DNA of 64,000 bases from Mucilaginibacter straminoryzae (lineage in GTDB: Bacteria; Bacteroidota; Bacteroidia; Sphingobacteriales; Sphingobacteriaceae), in contig NZ_JALJEJ010000013.1 in the NCBI RefSeq assembly GCF_022953055.1, forward strand, positions 1-64,000. Direction: 5' to 3'. The first letter of the stretch is position 1. Every line of letters starts with the position of its first letter. Position numbers and translations under genes: made by a program. This document shows, piece after piece, positions 1-7,346 of the stretch. The notes under the pieces were generated by a model. That model made no database searches. It was given only the letters and a program-made list of their open reading frames with translations, and was not told the origin of the DNA.

Positions 1-85
1 CAAAAACACCCAAACCAACAAAAAAACTTAAAGTAAGCTGACACCATACAGCTTTCCTAATAAACCCGTCAAAATCTCTTTAAAT

Positions 86-120
86 AAAAAAACCGCCTCA
101 TAATTGACTTATGAGACGGC
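86..120 (-). terminator. Intrinsic terminator of the small lysine-rich gene
   Basis: Read on the minus strand, a 12-bp stem (GCCGTCTCATAA pairing with TTATGAGGCGGT, G-U pairs allowed) closes a 4-nt loop and is followed by a run of seven T. It lies just past the stop of the minus-strand gene at 137-373, so it is most simply that gene's rho-independent terminator. The first 85 bases of the window hold no gene I can support. Confidence 0.8.
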
Positions 121-136
121 TTCATTATTCGTATTT

Positions 137-373
137 TTATGCTGTTGGATTGCTTGCTACCTTCAGTAAAGCTTCTTTATCAAACTTTACTTCTTTGGTT
201 AGCTTTTTTGCAACTTGCTTTGCTGCTTTTTTAATCTTTTTCTCCAGGCTTTTGCCGCTTGCGCCAACCTCAGCCGTAATTCTTTTAAGGTCTGATTCTA
301 AGGTTGCTGCAATGTTTTCGCGGGTAGTCTTCTTTATGTTCTTGATCTGCAGTTTACGGTCTCGTTTATTCAT
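137..373 (-). CDS. Small lysine-rich basic protein, function unknown
   Basis: This encodes 78 residues, about a quarter of them lysine, with no signal peptide or membrane segment. The middle (roughly residues 40-65) is a run of KK/AAKK-type heptads, which suggests an amphipathic helix and possibly nucleic-acid binding, as in the small histone-H1-like or ribosome-associated basic proteins common in Bacteroidota. I do not recognise a named family. The ATG at 373 is supported by a perfect TAnnTTTG box ending about 15 bases upstream, which would give a very short leader. A strong terminator follows the stop. The gene therefore looks monocistronic and real despite its size. A DNA- or RNA-binding role is inference from composition only. 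Confidence 0.65.
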   Translation of the reverse strand: MNKRDRKLQIKNIKKTTRENIAATLESDLKRITAEVGASGKSLEKKIKKAAKQVAKKLTKEVKFDKEALLKVASNPTA

Positions 374-387
374 ATAGTATTTTTATA

Positions 388-395
388 CAAAGTTA
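388..395 (-). promoter_or_regulatory. Bacteroidota -7 promoter element (TAACTTTG)
   Basis: A perfect match to the TAnnTTTG consensus on the minus strand lies 15 bases upstream of the ATG at 373. No convincing -33 TTTG was seen. It predicts a leader of only about ten bases. Confidence 0.45.
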
Positions 396-478
396 TATGA
401 ATAATAGATTATCTATATATTATATTTGTGTTAAGTGATGGTAGTAAAATCCGGTGCAATTGTATAAATTTAATAGAT

Positions 479-1327
479 CTACAGTTTATTGATGTTTAAA
501 CGAGGGTTTTGGCTGGCGTTTACCTGGTAGGTGGTAATTTGGTTATCATTGCTTACTTCCACAATGCGGTAACCCTTATAGTCAGTACCCCAGTTACCAC
601 CAAAGTGCGAATCAAAGAAATGCGGGAATTTGCCGGTATATCGCACACCGTCCAGGCTATGGTCGTGCCCGTGAAAGGCTGCTTTAACATTTGGATAGGC
701 GTGGAGCAATTCCACCACCTCGGGGCAGTCAATAAAAATATTCTGCTCTTCTGGTAGCCAACGATGCGGTGGGATGTGTAAAATCACGAAGACGATAGTT
801 TTAGTTTTAAATTTCTCCAGCGAGTTTTTAAGGAAGCTTACATTCGGGCAAATGTATTCGCCTTGGGTATTGGCTGTATTAGCAAGTACAAAACCAATGT
901 CGCCATGTTCAACAACATAATTGTCTTCGTAACCAAAAACGTTTTTCCAGATAGTAGCGTCAGCAAAATCATGATTACCCGGCAGGGTATAATACTTTGC
1001 AGGTAGTTTTTCAAGATATTTATCCCTCACAACCGGAAGAAGGTCCGGGCGGTTATGCACCAGGTCGCCATTGATGATGATCAGATCGAGGTGACTTTTG
1101 TTATGTTCTTCTTTCATCCATTTTACCAGGTCGCCGTAAAACTTATCGCCATCGGTTTCTGGTTGGGCATAATGGCCATCAGATGCTAAAGCAAAACGAA
1201 GTTTGAGATTCGATGCCGGGCGATTATCGGGATGTAATTCTGCTGCAAAGGTGTTTACCGCGGGCAGCAAGGTAATACCGGCGGTCGCAGTTAAGGTATT
1301 TTTAATAAAGTTTCTTCTGTTGCTCAT
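479..1327 (-). CDS. Tat-exported calcineurin-like metallophosphoesterase
   Basis: This is a 282-aa predicted phosphohydrolase of the calcineurin-like superfamily, probably periplasmic. The N-terminus carries a twin-arginine signal (NRRNFIK, then a hydrophobic stretch to about residue 29). All metal-ligand blocks of the fold are visible in order: D-x-H in ASDGHYAQ, GDLVHNR, LPGNHDF, VILHIPPH and AFHGHDHS, so the dinuclear centre should be intact. The substrate cannot be told; relatives act on phosphomonoesters, phosphodiesters and nucleotides. The ATG at 1327 fits the signal peptide, and a TATTTTTG promoter box lies 24 bases upstream. The next gene on the strand starts about 105 bases past the stop and has its own promoter box, so the two are probably separate units. 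Confidence 0.85.
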   Translation of the reverse strand: MSNRRNFIKNTLTATAGITLLPAVNTFAAELHPDNRPASNLKLRFALASDGHYAQPETDGDKFYGDLVKWMKEEHNKSHLDLIIINGDLVHNRPDLLPVVRDKYLEKLPAKYYTLPGNHDFADATIWKNVFGYEDNYVVEHGDIGFVLANTANTQGEYICPNVSFLKNSLEKFKTKTIVFVILHIPPHRWLPEEQNIFIDCPEVVELLHAYPNVKAAFHGHDHSLDGVRYTGKFPHFFDSHFGGNWGTDYKGYRIVEVSNDNQITTYQVNASQNPRLNINKL

Positions 1328-1350
1328 GGTGTTTGATTAGGAACGTGTTG

Positions 1351-1358
1351 CAAAAATA
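1351..1358 (-). promoter_or_regulatory. -7 promoter element (TATTTTTG) of the metallophosphoesterase gene
   Basis: A minus-strand TAnnTTTG match lies 24 bases upstream of the ATG at 1327. A weak TTTC about 17 bases further upstream could act as the -33 element. Confidence 0.45.
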
Positions 1359-1455
1359 GTAGGATGTATGTTGCGAAAGCGCTTAAACGAATGAAAGGTG
1401 TATTAGCGTTTTGTTAAGAAAATAGTCAGCCTAATGACGCTGCGTGTACCTGTGT

Positions 1456-1463
1456 TAAGTTTG
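1456..1463 (+). promoter_or_regulatory. -7 promoter element (TAAGTTTG) upstream of the His-rich gene
   Basis: A perfect TAnnTTTG match lies about 100 bases before the ATG at 1563. The predicted transcript start falls next to a short reading frame (1469-1549), so this promoter would place that frame first on the message. Confidence 0.4.
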
Positions 1464-1468
1464 TGTTC

Positions 1469-1549
1469 ATGAAAGGTCTTAATGGTATTAAGCTTTCGTT
1501 AAATAAGGTTATCGCTATTTTATATCAGGTTTTAAGCACTCAACTTTGA
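1469..1549 (+). CDS. Possible 26-aa leader reading frame
   Basis: ATG at 1469 opens a 26-codon frame ending in TGA at 1547-1549, 13 bases before the ATG of the His-rich gene. It starts within a few bases of the transcript start predicted from the TAAGTTTG box, so it could be translated from an almost leaderless message. Its stop lies in the GAGAGG stretch that may serve the next gene, so translational coupling is possible. There is no codon or homology evidence that it is real. Confidence 0.25.
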   Translation: MKGLNGIKLSLNKVIAILYQVLSTQL

Positions 1550-1562
1550 GAGGTTGAATAAA

Positions 1563-1919
1563 ATGGGGAAGTCGGTAATCAAGCTTTTATTTTTGGTGCT
1601 CAGCATCAGTTTGTTTGTTGGCGGTCCGCTGTCCTCTGCTTTTTCCAATGACCATGGTCATGCGCAGCATAAGCATCACCGCCATCACCTGGATAAAGTC
1701 CACGTACATAATGTAAGCTGGCATCTCATTTCTACCCGGCAGCTCAGTAGCCCACCATTGGTTGTCAAATCAGACGTTACGCAGGTTTTACTTTTAGGGG
1801 CAATCCTGTTATTTCTCATGCCTGCCTTTTTAAAGGTAAGGGCACATCATACATTCCACTACCGGCGTTTAAGTAACCCGAGACCAATTTACCTGCTGGT
1901 ATCTACCATGTTGATCTGA
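1563..1919 (+). CDS. Exported histidine-rich small membrane protein, unknown
   Basis: This is a 118-aa protein with a hydrophobic N-terminal signal (about residues 5-27), a strikingly His-rich segment after it (HGHAQHKHHRHH, then more His), and one predicted membrane helix near residues 74-93. The ATG at 1563 is preferred over the TTG three codons upstream because GAGAGG lies about 10 bases before it. The His cluster suggests divalent-metal binding (Zn, Cu, Ni) on the outer side of the membrane, but this is inference from composition. A MarR regulator starts 85 bases downstream on the same strand, so the two may be co-transcribed and functionally linked. I do not recognise a family. Confidence 0.6.
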   Translation: MGKSVIKLLFLVLSISLFVGGPLSSAFSNDHGHAQHKHHRHHLDKVHVHNVSWHLISTRQLSSPPLVVKSDVTQVLLLGAILLFLMPAFLKVRAHHTFHYRRLSNPRPIYLLVSTMLI

Positions 1920-2004
1920 TGTTTAAACAATTCAAGCAGCTTTAATACCCCTTAGCGCTTATTGTTTAAACCGGCCCTGACGGCCACATCGTTAAATCAC
2001 AAAA

Positions 2005-2490
2005 ATGGAATTTGGTGAAGAATTCGGCCTGCAGGCTACACAGGCTTATAAGTCCTTTCATAGCTATTTATATAAACTTTTAGAAGAATCAGATTTGCAA
2101 AACCACTACCAGATCATCCTTATTTTAACCCGTTACAACGGCAAGGCTACGCAAAAGCTTTTGTGCGAGCAATTGAACATCGAGAAATCGAACATGGCGG
2201 TGATGATAGACGCGCTTGAGGCCAAGGGCTATGCGCGCCGCGAGGTTAATCACAAAGACAGGCGTGGTAAACTGGTCGTGCTTACGCCAAAGGCAGAGCA
2301 AGTGCTGTCGAGGCTGGAGACGGTGTTTCAGCATTTCGAAAAAAATGTGCTGAAAGATATTTCCTGGCAGGAGATGTATAACTGCCTGCGCATCATGAAA
2401 AAAATCAACAGCAACCTGGCAGATATGAATACCTTCATTCCACTGAAGCCTAAAAACAGTACAGGCATGTTCCTGAATAAACAGGTGTAG
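2005..2490 (+). CDS. MarR-family transcriptional regulator
   Basis: This 161-aa protein has a winged helix-turn-helix in MarR arrangement: helical N-terminus, recognition region LCEQLNIEKSNMAVMIDALEAKG-like (about residues 53-75), and a wing with the signature basic turn HKDRRGKLVVLTPKA (about 83-97). The C-terminal helices would form the dimer interface. MarR proteins bind palindromic operators near their own or adjacent genes and are released by small ligands or oxidation. It sits between the His-rich exported protein and a TonB-dependent receptor. A palindrome lies 8-45 bases past its stop, ahead of the receptor promoter, so the receptor is a plausible target. The ligand is unknown. The ATG at 2005 fits the usual family length. 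Confidence 0.85.
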   Translation: MEFGEEFGLQATQAYKSFHSYLYKLLEESDLQNHYQIILILTRYNGKATQKLLCEQLNIEKSNMAVMIDALEAKGYARREVNHKDRRGKLVVLTPKAEQVLSRLETVFQHFEKNVLKDISWQEMYNCLRIMKKINSNLADMNTFIPLKPKNSTGMFLNKQV

Positions 2491-2497
2491 CAAGCAG

Positions 2498-2535
2498 GTT
2501 AGCAAAAATGGTTATCGATCATAACCAAACCTAAC
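2498..2535 (+). promoter_or_regulatory. Nested inverted repeat, candidate MarR operator
   Basis: Arms TGGTTAT (2509-2515) and ATAACCA (2521-2527) flank CGATC, and outer arms GTTAG (2498-2502) and CTAAC (2531-2535) add a second symmetry. No T-run follows, so it is not a typical terminator. It lies between the MarR gene and the promoter box of the receptor at 2625. Confidence 0.4.
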
Positions 2536-2600
2536 AGCTGCTTTAGAAACACTTGTTTTAATGTTAATCGCGATTTATCGTCGAAAAAAAAGGGCTGGGA

Positions 2601-2608
2601 TACCTTTG
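2601..2608 (+). promoter_or_regulatory. -7 promoter element (TACCTTTG) of the TonB receptor gene
   Basis: A perfect TAnnTTTG match lies 16 bases upstream of the GTG start at 2625. The position supports that GTG start and predicts a short leader. Confidence 0.55.
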
Positions 2609-2624
2609 TGGTCAAAAAAATACT

Positions 2625-5399
2625 GTGAAGAAACGCATCCCTTTTTTACTTACTTTATTAATTACTTGTTTCAGTATTTCTGAGGTTTTTAGTCAGACAG
2701 CTGGAAAAATCACCGGTAAAATTACCGACCGCAAAACAGGCGAAGCGCTTATCGGCGCTACCATCCTGATACAGGGAACAACAAAAGGAGCGGCTACTAA
2801 TGTTAACGGAAGTTACGTGCTGAGTGCCGCACCAGGTACCTATACTTTATTGGTAAGATACATCGGTTACGATAATAAGTCTATTAGTGAGGTGGTGGTG
2901 AAAGCAGGGCAGGTGACTGACTTTAACATTACCCTCGATCAGCAAACGCAGGGAAAATCACTGAAGGAGGTAACGGTAAAGGCTACCTACCGTAAAGAGT
3001 CGACCGCTTCTTTATACGCACAGCAAAAGAACAACGCGGCAATTACAGATGGAATCACTGCCGAAACAATTAAACGTTCGCCAGATAAAAACACTTCTGA
3101 AGTGTTGCGCCGGGTAAGTGGCGCCACCATACAGGATAATAAATTTGTGGTGGTTCGTGGTCTGAGCGATCGTTACAATACGGCTTCACTGGATAATACC
3201 GCTTTGCCAAGTACCGAACCAAACCGTAAAGCATTCTCGTTCGATATTGTTCCTGCCAACCTGATCGATAATATCATCATCAGCAAAACGGCTACGCCTA
3301 ACCTTCCCGGCGATTTTGCAGGTGGCGCAGTGCAGATCATCACACGTGATATCCCTGATCAGAACTTTACCAGCATCAATGTCGGCGTAGGTTATAATAC
3401 CAACACCACCGGTAAAGATTTTAAAAGCGGGTACCGCAACCTGTCAGACTATTTTGGCTTTGATGATGGTTCCAGGAAATTACCTTCTAACTTTCCATCT
3501 ACCAACCGCATTAACAGCTTTACCTCGCCTCAGCAGAGCATTGCGCCTTTAAGTTCGCTTAACCCTAATTTCAGAGTGTATAATTATTCGGCATTGCCTA
3601 ACCAGAATTACCAGATCTCTTTAGGTAGGGTAAAAGACCTGAAGAACGGTAACCGTTTAGGCGGCATCTTCGCTGTAACTTATCGCAACAGTTTGCAAAC
3701 CATCCCGGATCTGCGTATCAACTATTACGAGTTTGATTACCACGATACCAAATACCGTTTCTCTACCAATGTTGGTGCCTTGGCAAATTTTGCCTACACC
3801 TTTGGTAAGAATAAAATCACCTGGAAGAATATTTATAACCGTAGTTTCGACGACCAGTACCTGTACCGTACGGGCTACAACGGGCAAACCCAGAACGCAG
3901 ACAACCATTTCACCGCATTTGACCTGATTGAAAAAGGTCTGTTTAAATCTACGCTACAAGGTGACCATGCGATAGGGGATAACGGTTCTAAACTGACCTG
4001 GATCGGCAGTTATAGCAATGTAACCAACAACCAGCCCGACCAGCGTAAAACCAATTATGCCCTAATCAATAATGTCTATACCGCAGATATTACCACTGTC
4101 GGTAAGCAAAACGCACGCTTCTTTTCAGACCTGAATGAAAATATCTACGCCGGTCAGGTAGATTATACTTTGCCGTTGAACATGTTTAGCGAGAAAACTT
4201 CGCTAAAGGCAGGTTTGGCTTCTGCTTACCGCGACCGCTCTTTCGCGCCACGATTCATCGGCCCGGAATTGAACACTTTTGCTGATAACGCAGACCGCAT
4301 CCGTACCCTGCCATTGAGCCAGATCTTCAGCCGTAGCATCATCAACCAGGGGTATTACAACCTTCGCGAGATCACTACCACAGATGACCCTTACACCGCT
4401 AATACCTTCACCAATGCAGGTTATGCGATGCTTGATAATAAACTGAGCGATAAACTGCGCGTTGTGTGGGGCTTACGTGTAGAGAAGTTTAACCTGGACC
4501 TAAAAACTGCCGGCAGCACGCCCAAAACGGCCAAGTTGGATAATCTTGATTTCCTGCCGTCAGCAAACTTTACCTACAGCCTGAACGATAAGCAAAACCT
4601 GCGATTCTCTTATTCGCGCACCGTTGCCCGTCCTGAATTAAGGGAGCTTGCGCCGTTCGGATATTACGACTTCGAATTGCTGGCGACCATACAGGGTAAC
4701 GTGAACCTGAAACGTACGCAGATCCACAACTTCGATTTACGGTACGAGATCTATCCGTCTGCAGGACAGATCATGTCGGTATCGGTATTCTACAAGAACT
4801 TTAAAAACCCAATAGAAGTAGGTTATTACGACGTAAACTCTACACCTGATTTTATCTATTTCAATGCCGAAAAGGCGAACAACTTCGGCGCCGAGTTCGA
4901 GCTGCGTAAAACGCTGGATTTTATCGGTCAGAGCCTGAAAAATACGACGCTTTACACCAACGTGGCGGTAATTAAATCTACCGTAACGGATAACCGCCTG
5001 ATCCTGACAGAAGGTACCAATAAACGCCGGATGGTTGGCCAGGCACCGTATGTGATCAACGCGGGTTTACTGCAAACCCTGGCGAATAATAAAGTGAGCT
5101 TTAACCTGCTTTACAACAGGGTAGGCGAGCGTTTATTCCGCGCAAGAGGTGTGCAATTCCCTGGTTTGTATGAGAACGCAAGGGACGTGATCGATTTCCA
5201 GGCCGGCCTGCGTGTACAGAAAGGTAAAGGCGAATTTAAGCTGAATGCCAGCGATCTGCTGAACCAGAACACCCTGTTCCACTATATCAACAGCACTGCC
5301 CAGTACGATATCAACAGCGGTTTACGCTCACGCGGAAGCATTGTAAGCCAGTATAAAACAGGGCGCACATTCACCCTATCATACGGGTATAATTTCTAA
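2625..5399 (+). CDS. TonB-dependent receptor with carboxypeptidase-regulatory N-domain
   Basis: This is a 924-aa outer-membrane transporter. It starts at GTG (2625); the predicted signal peptide (KKRIPFLLTLLITCFSISEVFSQ) follows immediately and no ATG fits. Residues about 26-110 are a CarboxypepD_reg-like domain (GKITGKITDRKTGEALIGA). About 130-240 is the plug, with ITAETIKRSPDKNTSEVLRR and GGAVQI-type motifs. The remainder is the 22-strand barrel, ending in an aromatic residue (TLSYGYNF). The gene is followed after 65 bases by a beta-helix lipoprotein, the usual receptor plus surface-lipoprotein arrangement of Bacteroidota. It lacks a SusD partner, so glycan uptake of the SusCD type is not supported. 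The substrate is unknown. A MarR-type operator candidate and a TACCTTTG promoter precede it. Confidence 0.9.
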   Translation: MKKRIPFLLTLLITCFSISEVFSQTAGKITGKITDRKTGEALIGATILIQGTTKGAATNVNGSYVLSAAPGTYTLLVRYIGYDNKSISEVVVKAGQVTDFNITLDQQTQGKSLKEVTVKATYRKESTASLYAQQKNNAAITDGITAETIKRSPDKNTSEVLRRVSGATIQDNKFVVVRGLSDRYNTASLDNTALPSTEPNRKAFSFDIVPANLIDNIIISKTATPNLPGDFAGGAVQIITRDIPDQNFTSINVGVGYNTNTTGKDFKSGYRNLSDYFGFDDGSRKLPSNFPSTNRINSFTSPQQSIAPLSSLNPNFRVYNYSALPNQNYQISLGRVKDLKNGNRLGGIFAVTYRNSLQTIPDLRINYYEFDYHDTKYRFSTNVGALANFAYTFGKNKITWKNIYNRSFDDQYLYRTGYNGQTQNADNHFTAFDLIEKGLFKSTLQGDHAIGDNGSKLTWIGSYSNVTNNQPDQRKTNYALINNVYTADITTVGKQNARFFSDLNENIYAGQVDYTLPLNMFSEKTSLKAGLASAYRDRSFAPRFIGPELNTFADNADRIRTLPLSQIFSRSIINQGYYNLREITTTDDPYTANTFTNAGYAMLDNKLSDKLRVVWGLRVEKFNLDLKTAGSTPKTAKLDNLDFLPSANFTYSLNDKQNLRFSYSRTVARPELRELAPFGYYDFELLATIQGNVNLKRTQIHNFDLRYEIYPSAGQIMSVSVFYKNFKNPIEVGYYDVNSTPDFIYFNAEKANNFGAEFELRKTLDFIGQSLKNTTLYTNVAVIKSTVTDNRLILTEGTNKRRMVGQAPYVINAGLLQTLANNKVSFNLLYNRVGERLFRARGVQFPGLYENARDVIDFQAGLRVQKGKGEFKLNASDLLNQNTLFHYINSTAQYDINSGLRSRGSIVSQYKTGRTFTLSYGYNF

Positions 5400-5464
5400 C
5401 AAGCAACAAAATCAGATTAACAAATAGGTTGGACAATCAAATTAATTACGAAACAAAAACAAAC

Positions 5465-6928
5465 ATGAAGAAGATTTCTATTTTACTACTGTCGGTGATG
5501 TTTTTATTCACTGCATGTACAAAGAATGATGATGGCGGAACGGTAGATCCACCTGTTGATAACGGAAACGTGGTTACCGTTACCGGCGATATTTCTACCA
5601 GCACCACCTGGAGTGCAGACAAGATCTATTTCCTTAAAGGTTTTGTTTACGTAACCAACGGCGCTACCTTAACTATCCAGCCGGGTACGATCATTAAAGG
5701 TGATAAATCTACTAAAGGTACGTTGGTAATTACCCGCGGTTCTAAAATTGATGCGCAAGGTACTGTAGATAAACCTATTGTGTTTACTTCTGCAGTAGCA
5801 GCTGGCGGTCGTTCAAGTGGCGACTGGGGCGGTGTGATCATTTTAGGTAAAGCGCCTATCAACCCAACCGGTGGTACTGCTACTATAGAAGGTGGTTTAA
5901 CCCCAACTAACGGTGGCGATGCCGCTAAATACATCCAGTATGGTGGTACAGACGCAGCAGATAACTCTGGTACGCTTAAGTATGTACGTATCGAGTATGC
6001 CGGTATTCCTTTTTCACCAGATAACGAAATCAACGGCTTAACTATGGGCGGTGTTGGTTCTGGTACTACTATCGATTATGTGGAAGTTTACCGTTCTGGC
6101 GACGACTCTTATGAGTGGTTTGGTGGTACCGTAAATGCGAAACACTTACTATCTATCGGCGCAGTTGATGATGACTTTGATACAGACTTTGGTTTTTCTG
6201 GTAAAGTACAATTTGGTTTAGCACAACGTGCACAAGTTGTTGCTGACTTCTCTGGCTCAAATGGTTTCGAGTCTGATAACGACGCTTCAGGTTCAAACAA
6301 CACGCCTCAAACTTCAGCGTTGTTTTCTAATATGACCATTGTTGGCCCGATGTTGCCTGCTAACTTAAGCGGTAACAATACCAGCAACATCAACGCTAAC
6401 TTCCAGCATGCTGCTCAGATCCGCCGTAACTCGGCAATCAGCATTACCAACTCTGTATTAACTAACTATACAGAAGGTGTTTATATCGACGACGGTACCG
6501 TTGCAACCGCTGGCGCAACTTCTGCAAACTACCTGGCTGGCCGTTTAGTATTTGCTAACAATATCGTTTACGGATGTAACGTGAAAAGCAACGAAGTTAA
6601 AGGTCAGAACAAAGCCCTGTTCGAAACTGCCATCCGCGCTGCTAACACTTTTGATGCTTCAAAAAGCGTTGCAGATGTGTTAACTGATGCGTTAAAATAT
6701 GGTCTGGATTTCAAAGCTTCAGGTAACGCCCTGTCTGGTACACCAGACTTTACTGTAAAAACAGGTTCAGTTGCTGCTTCAGGCGCTGCCTTCACAGGTA
6801 AGTTCAACGATAACTTCTTTGAGAAAGTTGCTTACAAAGGCGCTTTCGGTACTACTAACTGGGCTTCTGGCTGGGCTTCTTTTGACCCTCAGAACCTGCC
6901 ATACACTACACCTGGTTCGGTAAAATAA
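5465..6928 (+). CDS. Beta-helix-like lipoprotein, partner of the TonB receptor
   Basis: This is a 487-aa lipoprotein. The ATG at 5465 is chosen over one 12 codons upstream because it starts directly at a lipoprotein signal (KKISILLLSVMFLFTAC, lipidated Cys about residue 19), followed by an acidic spacer KNDDGG. The body carries repeats such as NGATLTIQPGTIIKGD and GTLVITRGSKIDAQG, typical of right-handed beta-helix surface proteins, and a C-terminal GTTNWASGWASFDP signature that I associate with proteins encoded next to TonB-dependent receptors. It is likely exposed on the outer membrane and probably helps the receptor capture substrate, but no ligand is identifiable. It is co-directional with the receptor and ends in a strong terminator, so the two form one operon. 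Confidence 0.75.
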   Translation: MKKISILLLSVMFLFTACTKNDDGGTVDPPVDNGNVVTVTGDISTSTTWSADKIYFLKGFVYVTNGATLTIQPGTIIKGDKSTKGTLVITRGSKIDAQGTVDKPIVFTSAVAAGGRSSGDWGGVIILGKAPINPTGGTATIEGGLTPTNGGDAAKYIQYGGTDAADNSGTLKYVRIEYAGIPFSPDNEINGLTMGGVGSGTTIDYVEVYRSGDDSYEWFGGTVNAKHLLSIGAVDDDFDTDFGFSGKVQFGLAQRAQVVADFSGSNGFESDNDASGSNNTPQTSALFSNMTIVGPMLPANLSGNNTSNINANFQHAAQIRRNSAISITNSVLTNYTEGVYIDDGTVATAGATSANYLAGRLVFANNIVYGCNVKSNEVKGQNKALFETAIRAANTFDASKSVADVLTDALKYGLDFKASGNALSGTPDFTVKTGSVAASGAAFTGKFNDNFFEKVAYKGAFGTTNWASGWASFDPQNLPYTTPGSVK

Positions 6929-6953
6929 TTTTAATTACCTATGAGCGCTTTTA

Positions 6954-6980
6954 GGGCAGCCATTATGGCTGCCCTTTTTT
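6954..6980 (+). terminator. Intrinsic terminator of the receptor-lipoprotein operon
   Basis: GGGCAGC pairs with GCTGCCC around the loop CATTATG, then six T follow. It lies 26 bases past the stop at 6928. Confidence 0.85.
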
Positions 6981-7050
6981 GTTGATTTCGTTTTTCTTTA
7001 GAATTCCTTGAACTTATACCACTTCTGGTTGTTGGTATAGAAAAACGGTT

Positions 7051-7188
7051 ATGAAAACAACAAAAGTGAGTGACGATAAGAAGAAGCAGAAGAGTTTACA
7101 AACCGAACATCCGTTAAGTGAAAAAGACGAGGTGAAGCAGGCAGAGCAAAATACGGTTAAAGCAAATGCCGCTAAAAAGAAATTGTAG
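7051..7188 (+). CDS. 45-aa highly charged small protein, unknown
   Basis: An ATG at 7051 opens a 45-codon frame ending in TAG at 7188. The product is hydrophilic, rich in Lys, Gln and Glu (SDDKKKQK near the start, AAKKKL at the end), with no membrane segment, Cys or aromatic residue, and is probably disordered. It fills the gap between a terminator and the next gene's promoter. Support is positional and compositional only; I recognise no family. Confidence 0.45.
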   Translation: MKTTKVSDDKKKQKSLQTEHPLSEKDEVKQAEQNTVKANAAKKKL

Positions 7189-7321
7189 CCAAATTAACAG
7201 CGTGCAGATTTCAGTAAATAAGGTTCGGAACTTTTTTAAGTGATAATTGTGATCCTTACTTGCAGCTAAAAATTAGTGTAGCAGGGTTTAGATAGGATTA
7301 GCAAAGCTGCGGTTAAAAATT

Positions 7322-7329
7322 TATTTTTG
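7322..7329 (+). promoter_or_regulatory. -7 promoter element (TATTTTTG) of the Omp85-like gene
   Basis: A TAnnTTTG match lies 17 bases upstream of the ATG at 7347, giving a predicted leader of about 14 bases. Confidence 0.45.
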
Positions 7330-7346
7330 ACTGATACGATACACTT

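Noticed and set aside
1..85. A gene crossing the left edge of the window
   Set aside because: The frames there are short or lack a start codon, and nothing coding could be supported in these 85 bases.
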